Counted from the first letter of the stretch, positions 37,690 to 50,385 are shown. The stretch is 64,000 nucleotides of DNA from Pyrrhosoma nymphula (GCA_963573305.1 OY754335.1:55263985-55327984); one strand, 5' to 3'. Notes: a model not told the origin generated them from the sequence alone. Made by a program: numbers and translations.

Positions 37690-37870
37690 TGTGAGGGGAC
37701 GGGACTAGTCGCCGGGAGTTCGAGGCTCGAACTCGGAGCTCATGTCTCCAAGGGTCCACAGTAGTGTCCTATTGATCCTGGCTTAGTCGCTAGACTTCCT
37801 AGCGGCTTTGAACCAGGTTACAATTTTGGTCTACATAGCGCTTAAAACCCACCTCAAGCCAGGTGTGTGG
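37665..37870 (-). mobile_element. Possible tRNA-derived SINE
   Basis: On the minus strand GAGTTCGAGCCTCG (around 37716-37735) resembles a B box. TAGCGACTAAGCC about 50 nt upstream could be an A box, and a short A-rich stretch lies downstream near 37655. The right part, 37831-37875, shares a GTGTGTGGCAGGAGG segment with 41920-41936, which may be a second repeat. Boundaries are unclear. Confidence 0.35.
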
Positions 37871-39603
37871 CAGGAGGTGAATGTTCACCAACATTCTCTA
37901 TACTATATGCCACTATTGTTATAGAAACGGATTATAGAAGTCTTGTAAACAATGTACTGTGTATTAGTGCATTTTGCAACTATATCTCATGAGCCCCAAG
38001 GATTGCCTTCTTAACATTTTAAAATACATGGCCTAAGTATTTCACTGATCCCCTTATCCCCATGTCACATTACTGAATACTTTACCAAGCTGAAGTGCCT
38101 TGTCCTTAAACTTCGAAGACAACTTCACGCTCTTTCTTTTCCGTATAAATTATTAAAGGGCAGTTCTCCTCAGTGTTTAGCCAACGACTTTTATTCCCTT
38201 CTTGGAATAGGTACATAATGATCTGGCCAGAGTTTGCGATAAACTATTCATCCCACATCGTTGACCCACTACATTTAACAGGTCATTCACTGTCACCGCA
38301 TGTTGCCAGTGGAATTCACCATTAATGAATGCCCATTCCTTCCCACCGTTTAAACGTGCACTACATAAATCTCTATTCACCCGACTAATAGCTGGTCAGC
38401 CGACATAATAATTAATTCTGAGTTCTAAGGTTAATAATATCTACAAATAATGTCTCATTTCAGCTCTTTAGCTGTCTTCAGGACTGCAGGAATGAAGGGA
38501 GAATCTACGCACATCGAATTACCTCCAGAATGTAGCAACACTCTAAAGCAAAAAGATACTGTGGGCAGTTAAAACACCCGAACATATTGGTCTTCCGGGT
38601 TTTCCTCCGCGTTGGTCCATTTTGCTGGGACCACAGTTTTTCCCGCGTTGCAGTCGGCTTCTTAAGGTCAGTGAAGTAAAGATGCAGGTTTTTTGCTCTC
38701 TTATACACATTATCCGTTTGGGTTAGGTCCGTTGTGACTGGCCGTTCTTATGAAAAATTAAAGAGATAAAGTATAACTCAATATATTAATATATGTGATT
38801 TTTCCAATCGGTGAATCAATCTTAAAATTATTCCTTTAACGATTTGTGTCAATTCACGGGTTCAATCTCAAGAAACTTTCCTTCAGATTTCGCTTTCCGT
38901 CGTCAAATAAACTTTTTCATCCCCTCCTCTTCACCCTTTGTGTCCAAATGTTTTTCGAACTCCCTTTTAAAAGTGACATAAGTTAATTTCGAAAAACATC
39001 GAACGCTCCGTAATGTCTCGGATGTTGTTTCGAGAGGGATTGGTGTAGCGGATGAAACTGGGATTGGAGAACGGCGAGGGTTTATAGAATATTAATGGAA
39101 ACTATTATTATTCTACAAGTAGAAATTTCCTTGGGTGATTGATGAAAAAATCTCCATGATATTATGCATAGCAACAAAGATAGCAGAGATAACGATTACT
39201 GAAATTAAAACCAGTTCACTTGGGCAGAGCTAACGAATGAAAAGTCGGCTAAAATTTAGACTGAATCTTTTAAGTAAGTTCCCAGCCGATCTCTTTTCTG
39301 ACGACTACAAAAACATTTTTTGAGAGCCGTCAGTCCACAGTAGATTATATCTTCATGATGAAAATAAGGGAAATAGCATGCAGAACGGACAGTTTTAAAA
39401 TGTCATTCTTCTCAGGAACGATAAAAGACCGTAATAGCAGCCACATTACCACAATATTTTCGAAATTTGTACAATGATCATCTTAGCTATTTTGAAGTTA
39501 AATGAATGAGGAATTAGGTAAGAGATAAAAACTGGAAATTGCATTGTAATATTTTGAAAACGGAGCCGTAAACGGTTGCAAAGTGACTATTCATTTTCGA
39601 ATA
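37871..39603. other. No gene recognised
   Basis: Two 67-codon minus-strand frames (38177-38380, 38505-38708) are unrecognised. Nothing else seen. Confidence 0.35.
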
Positions 39604-39817
39604 TTTTTTTCCCTTTCTGGAGCTTTAGTCTACAATTAAAATATAAATCACCACTTCACCAACGTTTCGCTTTTTTATTAAAGCTTCATCCTGGTGGAGC
39701 TTTAATAAAAAAAGCAAAAAGTTGTTGAAGTGGTGGTTTATATTTGAATTGCAGACCACAGTTCCCGAAAGGGAAAAAACATTTAGTTATAATTAAAGTG
39801 GTCAAGAATAACCTTTA
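39604..39817. repeat. Foldback element, hammerhead-like core, copy 2
   Basis: Arms at 39604-39690 and 39693-39779 meet at a 2-nt loop. Their sequence is that of the 7.7-kb element: GGAGCTTTAGTCTACAATT, then ACCACTTCA, then the GAAACGTT box (intact in the left arm on the minus strand, AAAAGTT in the right arm). The 30-bp segment at 39788-39817 is identical to 7954-7983. The inner loop of copy 1 is missing here. Confidence 0.8.
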
Positions 39818-39989
39818 AAAAATATATAAAGAATCCGATGAAATACTGAAAAGTAATGCTTCAAGAAGGTTAATTATGCTTCATTGTCATGTTGAGAAGT
39901 AATATTGACATTATGTAAATAAATTATAGTAGATATTGAGATTAAAAAAGCTCTCCTCCTGCCGGAAGCGTAGAGTGACGGAAAAGTTA

Positions 39990-40592
39990 GACTTTGACAA
40001 GACTCACTCATTGTCCATTGGCGAAATCGTCAACATCTGGCCATCGTAATGGGCTCCACAAATAATAGTAAATAAACTTTTTTAAAAGCCGACGTCCGTC
40101 TCCACCACTTCAGGAAACGTCAATCGTAATCCCGCTCTTAGACTTTGACTAAGTTCACTCATCGTCCGTTGACGGAGCCATCAACGTCCGGCTGTCGTAA
40201 TTGGTTCCACTACATAACAATCTCCAAGCTCCGCGACCTTCACCGTCCGTCTCCGTCACATGAGTAAACGTCGATCGTAATCCCGCCCATAGACTTGGAC
40301 TACGTTCGCTCATCGTCCGTTGACGGAGCCATAAACGTGCGGCAATCGCAATAGCTTTCAGTACATAATAATCACCTAGCTCCGCGAACATCATTGTCCG
40401 TCTCCGTCACGTCAGGAAACGTCGATCGTAATCCCGCCCTTAGACTTTGACTACGTTCACTCATCGTCCTGACGGAGCCATCAACGTGCGGCCATTGTAA
40501 TAGGTTTCACTACATTATAATCACCTAGCTCCGCGAACGTCACCGACGGTCTCCGTCACGTCAGGAAACGTAGATCGTAATCACGCCCATAC
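39990..40592. repeat. 151-bp tandem repeat, four copies
   Basis: Units start at 39990, 40141, 40292 and 40443 with a constant 151-bp step; the last has a 2-3 bp deletion. Each unit contains CATCGTCCGTTGACGGAG and GATCGTAATCCCG. These two halves look like diverged copies of one roughly 75-bp sequence, since both carry a CGTCCGT then AACGTC then CGTAAT order. The first copy is the most diverged. Confidence 0.92.
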
Positions 40593-41880
40593 ACTGGAAA
40601 CGACTCTCCATAGGAGATCATTCTGTCAACTAAATGTGGAACGCTCTATAGAATTTTTTCTGACCCTCACTCTTCCTTCCCTTCCCCTAACCCCTCCCCT
40701 CCATCCCCCCCACGCTTTCGGTTATTCGCGGGTCTCTTCTCCCGGATCGTCCAAGGAGAGGGAGAGCGTCATCCGTCCACCCCTTTACTTCCCTTCTATT
40801 TAACCCTGACACTCTTCCTTGAAGAGCCCTCTCTCGGAAAAATTCTTTTCCCCACCGCGCGCACACTTTTCCCCAGAACTTCGTTTTGACCATCCTCCCA
40901 CTGCCTCCGAATCCTCCTCCACGTCCTCCTCACAGCTCTTCCGTTATCTGCACCCACAAATTACTCCTCCACGATCACCCTCAGGGGCGTGTGGCAGAAG
41001 GTGTTGAAGAGAGAGAAAATTCAAAATTGACAGTCTCAGAGCGAGATGAAGTGGAAGGCTTCCGTGTTATTACAAATAAATGGCACTTTTCCATTTTAAA
41101 AAATTTCTATTTTTCATGGAAATTCATTTTTATAACAGAGGGGAAAATGTATGACTTTGGAGATGAGGACGCAATTTTTAGATGAAAACGGAGCGTGTAA
41201 GTAAATCGAAATAAAGAATTTACTACAACATTCTTGTATCCGTCCATTGATCCTTAGATCCAATATCTTGGGCGCAGGTGATTTAAAAAACCGAGAGAAA
41301 AAGCGCGTGCACTGAAGTCAATGATTTTCTAATGGGAGTTAAAGTTGATGGTTATTGGGTAAAAACAACGCCGTGCATTTTTTTATATTCTCACTACACT
41401 CAAGGAAGTACGAGTCAGGAACGTGAGAAAGGAGTCGTGCGAAAATTCAGTCCCAGGTGGACAGGAAGTGCTTGAAATATAAATACAAAAATGATAGCAA
41501 ACATACAAATATTCTGCTTTATACATACAATTTTTTCCTACTATAATTTACTCTCCAACTAATCTACGTCTGCATAATTCCTTTCGAGCCGACGCAAGGG
41601 CGTGCGTCACGGGGTGATAGGATAATCGTCATGATAAAGAGAGGAAAGATTTTATTTTTTTAGCGAAGTAATTTGGTTCCCCCGCCTCATGCCCCGTTTC
41701 CACTACGCTCTTTCTGATGGAGGCTAGAGAATGCTGGGTAGCCGGGCTGCGTTCCAGGAAGGAAGTAGTGACCCACGTAACGAATGACCTGCAGGGGGCC
41801 GATTGTGTAACTTTCCAGTCAAAACTTCCGTAGCGGAATCTCAGCACAGTCCACGTGTGAAATACGGTCGTCACTTGTTG
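40593..41880. other. No gene recognised; C-rich then AT-rich
   Basis: A C-rich tract at 40660-40990 carries overlapping short frames on both strands. The rest, to 41880, is featureless apart from the right-hand start of the 161-codon minus frame (41629-42114), which I do not recognise. Confidence 0.35.
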
Positions 41881-41940
41881 ATATACATCTACACACGAAG
41901 TACCGTGCAAGCCACCACTAGGGTGTGTGGCAAGGGTTGA
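41881..41940. repeat. Short dispersed repeat segment
   Basis: AAGCC, six or seven bases, then GGTGTGTGGCA is shared with 37856-37872, and CTACA precedes both. This suggests fragments of one dispersed element of unknown class. Confidence 0.35.
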
Positions 41941-44610
41941 TTCCGCACCAGGCGTGCAGAACTCATCCCAGTTCAAATAAGGACCTCGCACGTTCCCCCG
42001 GCCGCTAGGCGCAGACCAAAAAGCAGTTAATTTATGAATGCTTCGAGATACTACTTCATGCAGAAAACGAAATAATGCCGGACATTTCAATCGGGGTGAA
42101 TGCATGATATTCATGCAATTTTCATTTTAAATGTTTGTCATTTGGTGCGCCTGAAAAAAAATGGCGCAACTTTCTGGAAATGGCACGTCCAAAAAAGGGT
42201 TGCCATGTTTGGTGATGTCACCAGGCAGTACTATGTATACGTGTTTGTTTACCATAGTCCAGCTGCTGGGCTTTGCCTCTCACTAAAAAGGCAAAACGTT
42301 TCACTGGTCCTTTAGGTAATGGCTTCTAGAAAAGTGTACTGAGGTTGGGAAGAGCCCAATTGTAGTAATATTCCCAAAATTGATACAGGGCAACAAAGTT
42401 CCTGAAACAACGGGTAAGATTGAAAGTTTTCGAGGTTATAGAAGTGAAAGTAAACTCATTAGTAATGAATACTTAATATTTTCTACGAGTATATGAAATA
42501 TTACGAATTTTAATGTCTTTTAAGCGATATTAGTACGGAGTTTACTGCCTAGTGTCCTCAAAATCGATGTGGCGGTATGTCTTTTTTCAGCTCAGCGTCA
42601 AAATATGCCCTTCTTCAGTGTTTTATGACTCACTTTACGTTGCGATTATTACCACTGAATATACAAAGTACCTATTTCATTTCCGGAATGAACTTTCGAT
42701 TAGATAAATGAAATAAAATTAGTACACAACCCATTGTCCTAGGTTGTTGGTCGCCTCCTCAAATAACCAGCGTAACCGACCTCAGTCCCGGCTTTCAGAT
42801 ACCTATCTTCCTCCTGCTACTGCTGATTATTGAAGTTTGAAGGACGGGTGGGAATGAGGTCCCCAAACAGCGCTCTCGCAAACGAAAAGGAAATCGGCGG
42901 CGAAAATGAAGCAGCGCCGCTACGGCTCCATTGGATCCCGCTAGATGTTTCCGCCGTTCCCTTGCATCCCCCACGTGTTGTTTTCATGCCGGCTGCGAAA
43001 TATAAAAAAAGAAAACACGTCGTTGCCAACGAGGATATCGTCTCCTCCGTCTTCTTCGCCCATTTTTTTATTTTAATTCTCGATAACGGCCTATTGTGTC
43101 GCTCCTCGTTCTATTCCTGACGGCTATGTATCACTGAGCGTCTCTCCTCTCTTTTGTTTTTTATAGAGATGTTTGCTCTTTCCGGGCTTGCGCTGATTTT
43201 AATTTTTTTATTCAGTAATCACCTCGTGTTCGGGAAGTTACCATGCATGTATTGCGCACTCGAGCATTTCCATTTCCTCGATCCTCATCATCCAATTTAG
43301 TTAGGGTTTCAGTCACCCTCAATAATGATGGTGCTTGAAGCTGCTATGTAGCAGAGTTATCGGGATTGCCGCGTAATAACTATGAAGTGAGGGGATAGTG
43401 TTGAGAGTGCAATACAGAGGACTCTGCTAAGTAGAGGTATCAGCTATGCAAGCGGTGCGACTTACAATTTCTGTTTTTGCTTCTTTTTGTGGAAGCATTC
43501 CGAAAGTAATTTGAGTGTGTATTTAATGAATGTTCATTTTAGCTGCTCTAATATTGAAGGGCGCCATCAAAAGTTGGTAGGCTATAACAAATAAGGCTTT
43601 AGCACTTTCCCTTAGCGAATGTATGGTGTCAGTCTCTGCGGCTGGTATTTAAAATGGAGATGAAAGTCTTTTATTCCTTACACCTCTATCTTCATAGCTC
43701 CCATCAAGCCTCCTCAAAGATTTGCAAATGGAGTTTTGAGGATTCGATTCCGTTTCATTGTTGAAAGATCCAGTCATATTTTTTTGTTTATTATTAACAG
43801 AGACATGGCAATATTACCTTTTCCTTCACAAAATCATGCGCGGTTTTACTTTCGTTTTTACTGTGGGGAAGATAGTGTTAACTACTTCAAAAATATTCAA
43901 ATTCACGTTCAAATTTCTATCCCTTTTTATTTAACACGTCGGCGCTCAATAGTAAAACGACAGAATCTTTCAATGAATTATTTCTGGTTATTTTAAGAGA
44001 CTTGTGATTAATTGTTTGGATACAGTGCTGGTAATTACACATGATAATCTACAGGATTTAAGTGCCGAGTAGAAACATTCATTAACCTGGTTTCATCGTT
44101 GAAGGATTTCTGGACTCTATATGTGAGGAGAAATGGCCCAAATAATTACTAGCTTGCTATCAAAACAATGAGGAGATGCCGATATTTATTGGTCTCTAGC
44201 ACTGCGTTTCGTCGGGATATGAAAAATGTCTTCGCCCAATTCAACAATTACAGCCACTTTTCCCATTAAACTTGCTGGCAGGAAGGGACTCGTTCGCTGA
44301 GTGATAGGGTCTGGGAAAGAGATGAACATTACTCAATGTCAGTTGTTATTATCTTTGATGGTTACGATTTTGCTAACTTCATGGACCCAATAAAAAATCA
44401 TTTTATTTTCCTCTGAGTTCAATTTAAAGCTGTATACAGTAATAAAAGGATTATTTATATGAAGCGCAAAGACTTCATCAACTGACAATGAGTAACTGCA
44501 TGGATGCAAGGTGTTATTAAATTTAACTAATTATAAGGATAAAATTTATACCACTTCTGTTAATGAACCTATGGGACGAATATATTAATTTATTAAAAAT
44601 AAAACATAAA
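41941..44610. other. No gene recognised; GC-richer island at 42.8-43.1 kb
   Basis: The island at about 42780-43130 holds a 96-codon plus frame (42830-43120) with no recognised domain. A degraded hammerhead-like half locus sits at 42260-42312: CTGCTGGGC, an AGGC-closed loop, then AAAACGTTTC. Otherwise nothing. Confidence 0.35.
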
Positions 44611-44665
44611 ATCGTGTGCGTCGAAACTGGTCGACAGCATTAGAATAAATAGTGGAATTTTTACT
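44611..44665 (+). repeat. Half foldback locus with GAAAC-GGTC motif
   Basis: CGTCGAAACTGGTCGACAGC is followed by ATTAGAATAAATAGTGGAA. Allowing a few changes, this is the arm sequence of the 15.4- and 50.7-kb foldbacks (CGAAAC-xx-GGTCG, ATTAAA, AGTGGAAAATT). No opposing arm or CTGATGA box was seen. Confidence 0.5.
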
Positions 44666-44857
44666 TTGTTTTTGTCATAATGAATTCTATCTTCAATTTC
44701 CACCGAGTATCGCCATAATCAATTAATTTGATGAAGCGGTAAAGTACCCGTAATCGTGCACTAAGCGTCACTGTTCACGAGATCAAGCTAACTTTAAAAA
44801 ATACAAAGGTGTTGCTTTAAGCTTCGTCAAAGAAATGCTGAACTGGCCGCGCAGCAA

Positions 44858-44895
44858 CTTTAACGGAGTCACCCGCTGGCGATCACACACATGCG
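44858..44895 (-). mobile_element. SINE body fragment
   Basis: CTTTAACGGAGTCACCCGC is one base longer than the same segment at 35278 and, with one further base gained, corresponds to that at 60688. Only this end of the body is recognisable. Confidence 0.4.
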
Positions 44896-45480
44896 TGAAC
44901 TTTAGGCGCAATTGAACCTGTCCCGCGTGTCCTCACGGTGGCTTTCTGGTTAAAAGTGCGGGGAATACAGATGCAAATAGAAAATAAATAAGAATCTTGT
45001 TCAATTTTACCGTTGAAAAAAAATTAGGTGGGCTTAGGACCACACGCTGGAAGTGAAAACTTCTTTGACCGATTTATATTCCCAAATAAATGTGAATATA
45101 AAAGGAGAATAAGGTGCAATATTTTTTTTTAATGGATATTCAATTTATGTCAATTTTATTTTTTGTTGACAAAATAGGTATTTATCTGAAAAATAGGTAT
45201 TGTACATGCGTCTGAAAATATAAAATTCATTTATATATCTGATGTTAATTATATTTCTATTCTAATTAACAATTCTCATCATCATTGGTTACAACTTCAA
45301 TCACCATTTCCTCATTTTCATCATTTTCTCGCATGTTATTTTCATTATTCTCATGAATAATTTGACTTATTTCATTACTATTTCTACATGATTCTAGGAA
45401 AGAAACTATTGGCTTATGATAACTAGAGTAACTTATAACCTTTGAATTTCAAGATTCGGTAATGAATACGAACAGGGAAA
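44896..45480. other. No gene recognised; AT-rich
   Basis: AT-rich, with a TCAT/CATT-rich stretch at about 45280-45370. Nothing else. Confidence 0.35.
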
Positions 45481-45487
45481 TATGGTA

Positions 45488-45640
45488 CGCGATTTAAACG
45501 GTGCACTTTTTCCCGCTTACCGCTTGTCCTAACATCTGGTGGCAGTTATGCACACTGTTAGGACAGCGGTGCTGCTGTCTGACGACGGTATTGGAACTAC
45601 GTCGCCGAAGCAAAAAGTGCTGTACGGTACGTGACGCGAG
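45488..45640. repeat. Imperfect inverted repeat (possible MITE)
   Basis: GTACGCGA and GGTGCACTTTTT on the left (45486-45511) oppose AAAAAGTGCTGTACGGTACGTGACGCG on the right (45611-45638). A nested pair, TTGTCCTAACA and TGTTAGGACAG, sits at 45525-45567. No clean target duplication was found. Confidence 0.4.
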
Positions 45641-46330
45641 TTTGCTCTTTTTTCCCCATGCCAAAAGTGCGCAACGGGCCAAGAGTTCGCCGATTATTCA
45701 CGGTTCAGTTTCATCCGCGCCTCAAGTCAAGTTTCCGGAGGCTCTTGCCCGAGGTCATGCGCCTCTCCCCCACGCTAAGATCTTCGCTTGCGTGTGCCCA
45801 AGGTGGCGGCTCTCCCTCCCTGGCCATCTCTCCCATTTGAAATCCTCGCCCCGCTTGCCTCGGAATCGGCGAGAAAGGTGGAAGAAATGGCACAAGGCGT
45901 GGGAGGGCGAACCCTTTGCGGGGGGGTCGATGCTGGCCGCCCTAGGAGCTAGCTGGGAGAGGAACCACCCTTCCACAGATCGCCGCCGTGTCCTTGCCCC
46001 GAATACGATTGCGTTCCTAGAGAGGCGAGACTCTTTAGTGGTGGTGGTGAAGAAATGTCTTCGGCTTCCCTTCTCTCGCCCGAACGTCCCCGAACGATAA
46101 ATGGCCACGGTTACAAAATTCTTTCCCCTGCCCTTCTTCGCTTCTCAAACCCACCTCTCGCCTCGCCTCTCCCACCTTCGAGTTTAAAGATGTCCCGGAG
46201 CCAGAGATGAATCGCTGCCGTCGCCTCGGTAGATTAATTTGGCGCCCTCGAGTAACGTCCTTAATCCTTTAACCTCAAGGGTTGATTCTTCTTTCGGTTT
46301 TGCCGGCGATATATCATACACGCCAGCTCT
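45641..46330. other. GC-rich island with long overlapping open frames
   Basis: The longest open frame of the window (199 codons, 45501-46100 plus) overlaps a 117-codon minus frame. Both arise from GC-rich, stop-poor DNA. The predicted plus product is Arg/Pro/Ser-rich without a recognisable domain. It may be a CpG island or an untranslated exon; I do not call a protein. Confidence 0.35.
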
Positions 46331-48289
46331 TCGCTGTTAAAAGCTTTCCTTCGCTCGGTTTCGCCTAATTAGCCCTTTTCGAAAAGGGATACTTAGGATA
46401 AATTCTTTCCACCCCGTTTGCGTGACGTGGATGGTCCATCAGTATCAACGTAGCGCGAGGATTGGTTGTACACAAACCAAACCCTGGTAATTCAAGTTCT
46501 GAATGGACGTCCGGTATTTGATATTACTCCGCCGTATTGATTTTGTCTGTTTTCAATTCAGTTTTGCATTGGTATGCACGGAGAGAAATTGAAATATACT
46601 AAGGCTGTGATTTGCATTGGTCCCAACCAGTTTTTAAGAAGGTGGTTGAGGATTTGCAAATTGCTATTTCTGACAACTCGAAACTGAACTTCTGATGGAT
46701 AGTCCCCCTGTTTCTGAAATGAAAATTTGTTTTCCACGAAAATTGCCCCCTGTTTAAAAATAGCGATATGCTAACGATTATTTGACATTTATAGAGTGCT
46801 ATCGACGCTTTAAAGGCCTCCCGAATCTCTTAATGTAAACAAACGTCCCTCATATTGAAGAGAAATTACTATGGCCGTGAAAAATGAATCGGACTACGTC
46901 ATTCTTGGTCAAAATCTAGGAATTTCGAGGAAAATCAAAGGCAGTAAGTGTGACATGTAAAAGTATCTCTGTAGTCATCCGTCGCTTGTTTATCCATGTC
47001 ATTTTTTTGAGGTGACAAGCGATCATTATGATGCTCTTTTTAACCCACGAGAAAGCTTAGCTTCTGAGAATTAATCAAATCTTCTATCTCATGAAAATCT
47101 TGCGAGCGTGCGAGTTCCTCTATGAGATGAAATGCACCTCATCGTTTTGTTTGAGGTAGATTACCGTGAATATATTATAGCTGCAATCAGTAATAGCTAA
47201 CGTTTGAGCCTTTACAGTGGCCACGGAGCAAGATAATTAGATTATTTAAAGCAGTTTTGACCCGTATCTCTGTAAAAATCAAAGCCAACTATTATGAATA
47301 TGAACCAAATAATAGAATAAAATATTTGTATAGTAAAATATAGCATGTGCGGTTTGAATATTTCGTCAGGCTGAAGTCTACGACTAACAGAGTATAATGG
47401 CCACAAATGAGAATATTTGAAAGTTGAAGTAACGTGCATAATTTGAAATCAAGAATATCGCAGGATTCTCCATGTATGGTGTTCATACGCTTCAAATATA
47501 AGTTAATGTAAATAAAATACCTACCTTTTTATTAGTAGAACTTTTGATAGTTTTTCTTTGAAATTTTTTTACTCTGAGAACTCAGTTTTGCTGTCCTAGA
47601 ATTCAAATATATGTGAGACTGGTCTTCGTGTGCATTCGTGACGTTCCGAGCGTCTTTGCTGGTAGGGCCGGGCAGGTCCTTACGGTGGAGGGGGCTTCAA
47701 GAAGAGGTTGCCAAATGTACTGCACAGATTTGGAGAGGGCGAGAGCGAGGGAGTGAATTTTGGCAACAGAGAGCACAGGAGCACAAAGTGAACACGTCTT
47801 AGGCTTGAAGGCAACTGATATTTTCCGTAGTGTCGCTCCGTTTACTCATACCTTATTGGTCATTCTCTGGTCACGTTCCTTAAACCTTCCACTCCCCTTT
47901 TCCTCCAAGTCGCAAAACCATTTGAATTCCAGTATATATCATTACTTTTGATTTTAACTCCTGCTGCTGTACCTATTCCTTGTAATTATGAGCGATTTTG
48001 AGAGGTGTCGGATAGTTACACCATTAATGACCGATGTTTAAGCTTTTAACGAAATAGATATTTTTAATGCCGTTTCTTGATGGGTCAATCGTATACGGCC
48101 TCTGCCGCCTATCCGAGGCTACTTCTGGGCCGTCCGAGGATACTTTATGACTATAAACAAAAAGTTGAAATTGAGTATGGAAGATTTCCAGCCTTTGCAG
48201 TACTCGCACCCTGCGCCGCGCCCTGCTAAGGGAAAAAATACGAGCTAGTTTCACCTAGGTTGCTCTGAGTACGTATGAAAGTAAGTACG
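46331..48289. other. No gene recognised
   Basis: Overlapping frames near 47242-47495 and a 76-codon minus frame (48024-48254) are unrecognised. No repeat seen. Confidence 0.35.
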
Positions 48290-50385
48290 CAATGGTTTGT
48301 AATTGATGACGTGTAATACACAATTTGATGGAGAGAGTGAGAGAGGATGGAAGTGTGAGAGTTGAAAAAGAAACTGAGGGAGATTTTGAATGACTGTGAC
48401 CCTGGTAAGAGAGGAACAGTAGGAGACTACATGCATCACTGGGTTAGTGTAAGAAATGATGCTTCTGAGAAAGTGGTTAGGCCATTTGGTGACCCCCGAG
48501 TGAATGATAATGGTGAAAACTTGGTGAGTGTGCGCTTGGAGAAAGGATGTTTTTTTCTAATACATGGTTTTAACGTAAGAATATCCACTTATATGCATGA
48601 CCAGGGGGGATTCTTAGATCATTATTGACTTTTTGTGCATGATGAGACATTGAGAAGGTTGGTTGTGGATATAAGGGTAATGAGGGGTGCTGAATGTAGA
48701 ACAGACCACTATCTTGTGTTCCCTTGAGTTGATTAGAGTAAAAGTGGGTTCCAAGGAAGAGTGGTGCGCGCAAGCGAATGAAAGTGATAGTGGAAAAATT
48801 ATTAGTCAACGAGGCTAGAAAAAGTTTTGGTTGCATGCTTGAGGATACAGTATCCACGAGTCAGAGCGGATGAATACATCATAAATCTTAGTGACAATGC
48901 GTGGGAGAGTTTGAGAGGACTGGTTGTATAATATGCTGAAAAAGTCGGCGGGAATGTGTACCTAATAATTCGAATCATGCGATAATGGTACCTTTTGTAT
49001 AAAGGAAAGGCTGGGATGGCCAAGTGTAAAAATTATAGAGCAAATAAATTATTGAGTATTCCTAAAAACGATTAAATATTATTAGAAATGGTGTGGAAGA
49101 TAGCAGTTGGCATTATCTGTGATGTGTAGTGAGGATTTAATACTGGGAGAGGATACACTGATAATCTATTTACGCTTTAGCAAATGCTATAATAATATGT
49201 CGGTGTTCAGAAGAAATTATGTGTATCATATATTTGTGTATTTAGAGACAGGGTGAACAGGAATACGTTGTAGAAGGTTTTGAGTGTCTGTGGAGTAAAT
49301 GAGCAGTTATGAGCGTTATGAAGGCGATGAATGATAAAAGTGCGTTAGTTAACTTGAGTGACTAGTTTAAAATAAATCCGGGCATAAAGCAAGGATTCCA
49401 ATTGGACATGTGGCTGTGGAATGTTTTTGTGGATAAATGTGAGTGAGATTCTTGCAGGTATGATGTCACCGTGGTGGTGGGAGACGTAAACGTGCGAGTT
49501 CTACTATTTGCCGATGATGCTATGTTGCTGACTGGGAACCCACAGGAATCACAGAGGTTCCTTAAGAACTTTTGCTAAGTCTCAGAAAGAATGGAATTGG
49601 GGATAAATGCTTCATAGACCAAAGTGATTGCTTTTGGACAATGATAATGGAAAGAATGATCCCTTGATTAGTATGAATGATGAAGTAATGGAATAAATTA
49701 ATGATTTTGTGTTCCTTGGACGAATTTTTGTGAGAGATGGAAGGATAGTGGAAGAGATTAAAAGCCGAGATAATGCTAAAATAAAATTAGTTGGAAGTAT
49801 GTGGAGTACATTAAGAAGTAAATGTTTCTGAGAAAAAAAAATTGCAATTTGCAGATATTTACTCTTTCCCACCTTATTATATGGCAGTGAAACTTGGGTA
49901 CATCTAGATAAGAGTAGGTGTGAGATAAATGCAATGGATATGGGTTATCTGAGAGGTGTTTGTGGTAAAAGTAGGAGGGATAGGGAAGAGTAGGTGACGA
50001 ATAGAAGTGGAACGGATGCTCCGGTAATGGGCTGACATGAAAGGAGCCTGCTACGTTGGTTTGGCTATGTTGAGAGAATGGACGAGAGTTGAATAGCTAA
50101 ACAGATGCATGGTAGAGGAGTGAATGGTGTGAGAGGAAGGGTTAGACCGAGAAAGTGATGGGTGAATGTGGTGGAAGAAACTCTTAAGAGGAGGAATATT
50201 AGGAGTCTTTCGAACAAGATAGCGTGCATGAAGAAGTACGTGGATGTAGAGTATGCAAGGAAGGGCTGCATGATGGATTTCACTAAAATGGAGCAACTTT
50301 TCCCGGCCTAACGCCGAGAACTAAGCTCTTTTGACCGCGCCTACCACTTAAAGGACCGGCGTAATGGGGATGTATGGATGTATTA
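48290..50385 (+). mobile_element. LINE fossil with endonuclease and reverse transcriptase
   Basis: The first part (48362-48720) reads REILNDCDPGK, VGDY and GDPRVNDNGENLVSVRLEKG, ending about RVMRGAECRTDHYLV. This is the second half of an APE-type endonuclease, with the GD-NA motif damaged and the terminal SDH-like TDH kept. The reverse transcriptase follows: NPGIKQG (about 49375-49395), LLFADDAMLL around 49501-49525 with the catalytic FADD intact, YLLFPTLLYGSETW (to 49896), then LRWFGYVERMDES and a GRPRK-like stretch, stopping at 50309. A short 3' UTR ends in ATGTATGGATGT. Many stops and frameshifts make it inactive. It lacks ORF1 and the 5' part of the endonuclease. This family differs from the 22.5-kb one. 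Confidence 0.88.

Noticed and set aside
41629..42114. 161-codon minus-strand open frame
   Set aside because: It overlaps a dispersed repeat segment and encodes no recognised motif; probably chance.
45501..46100. 199-codon open frame, longest in the window
   Set aside because: It lies in GC-rich, stop-poor DNA, overlaps a long frame on the other strand, and has no recognisable domain.
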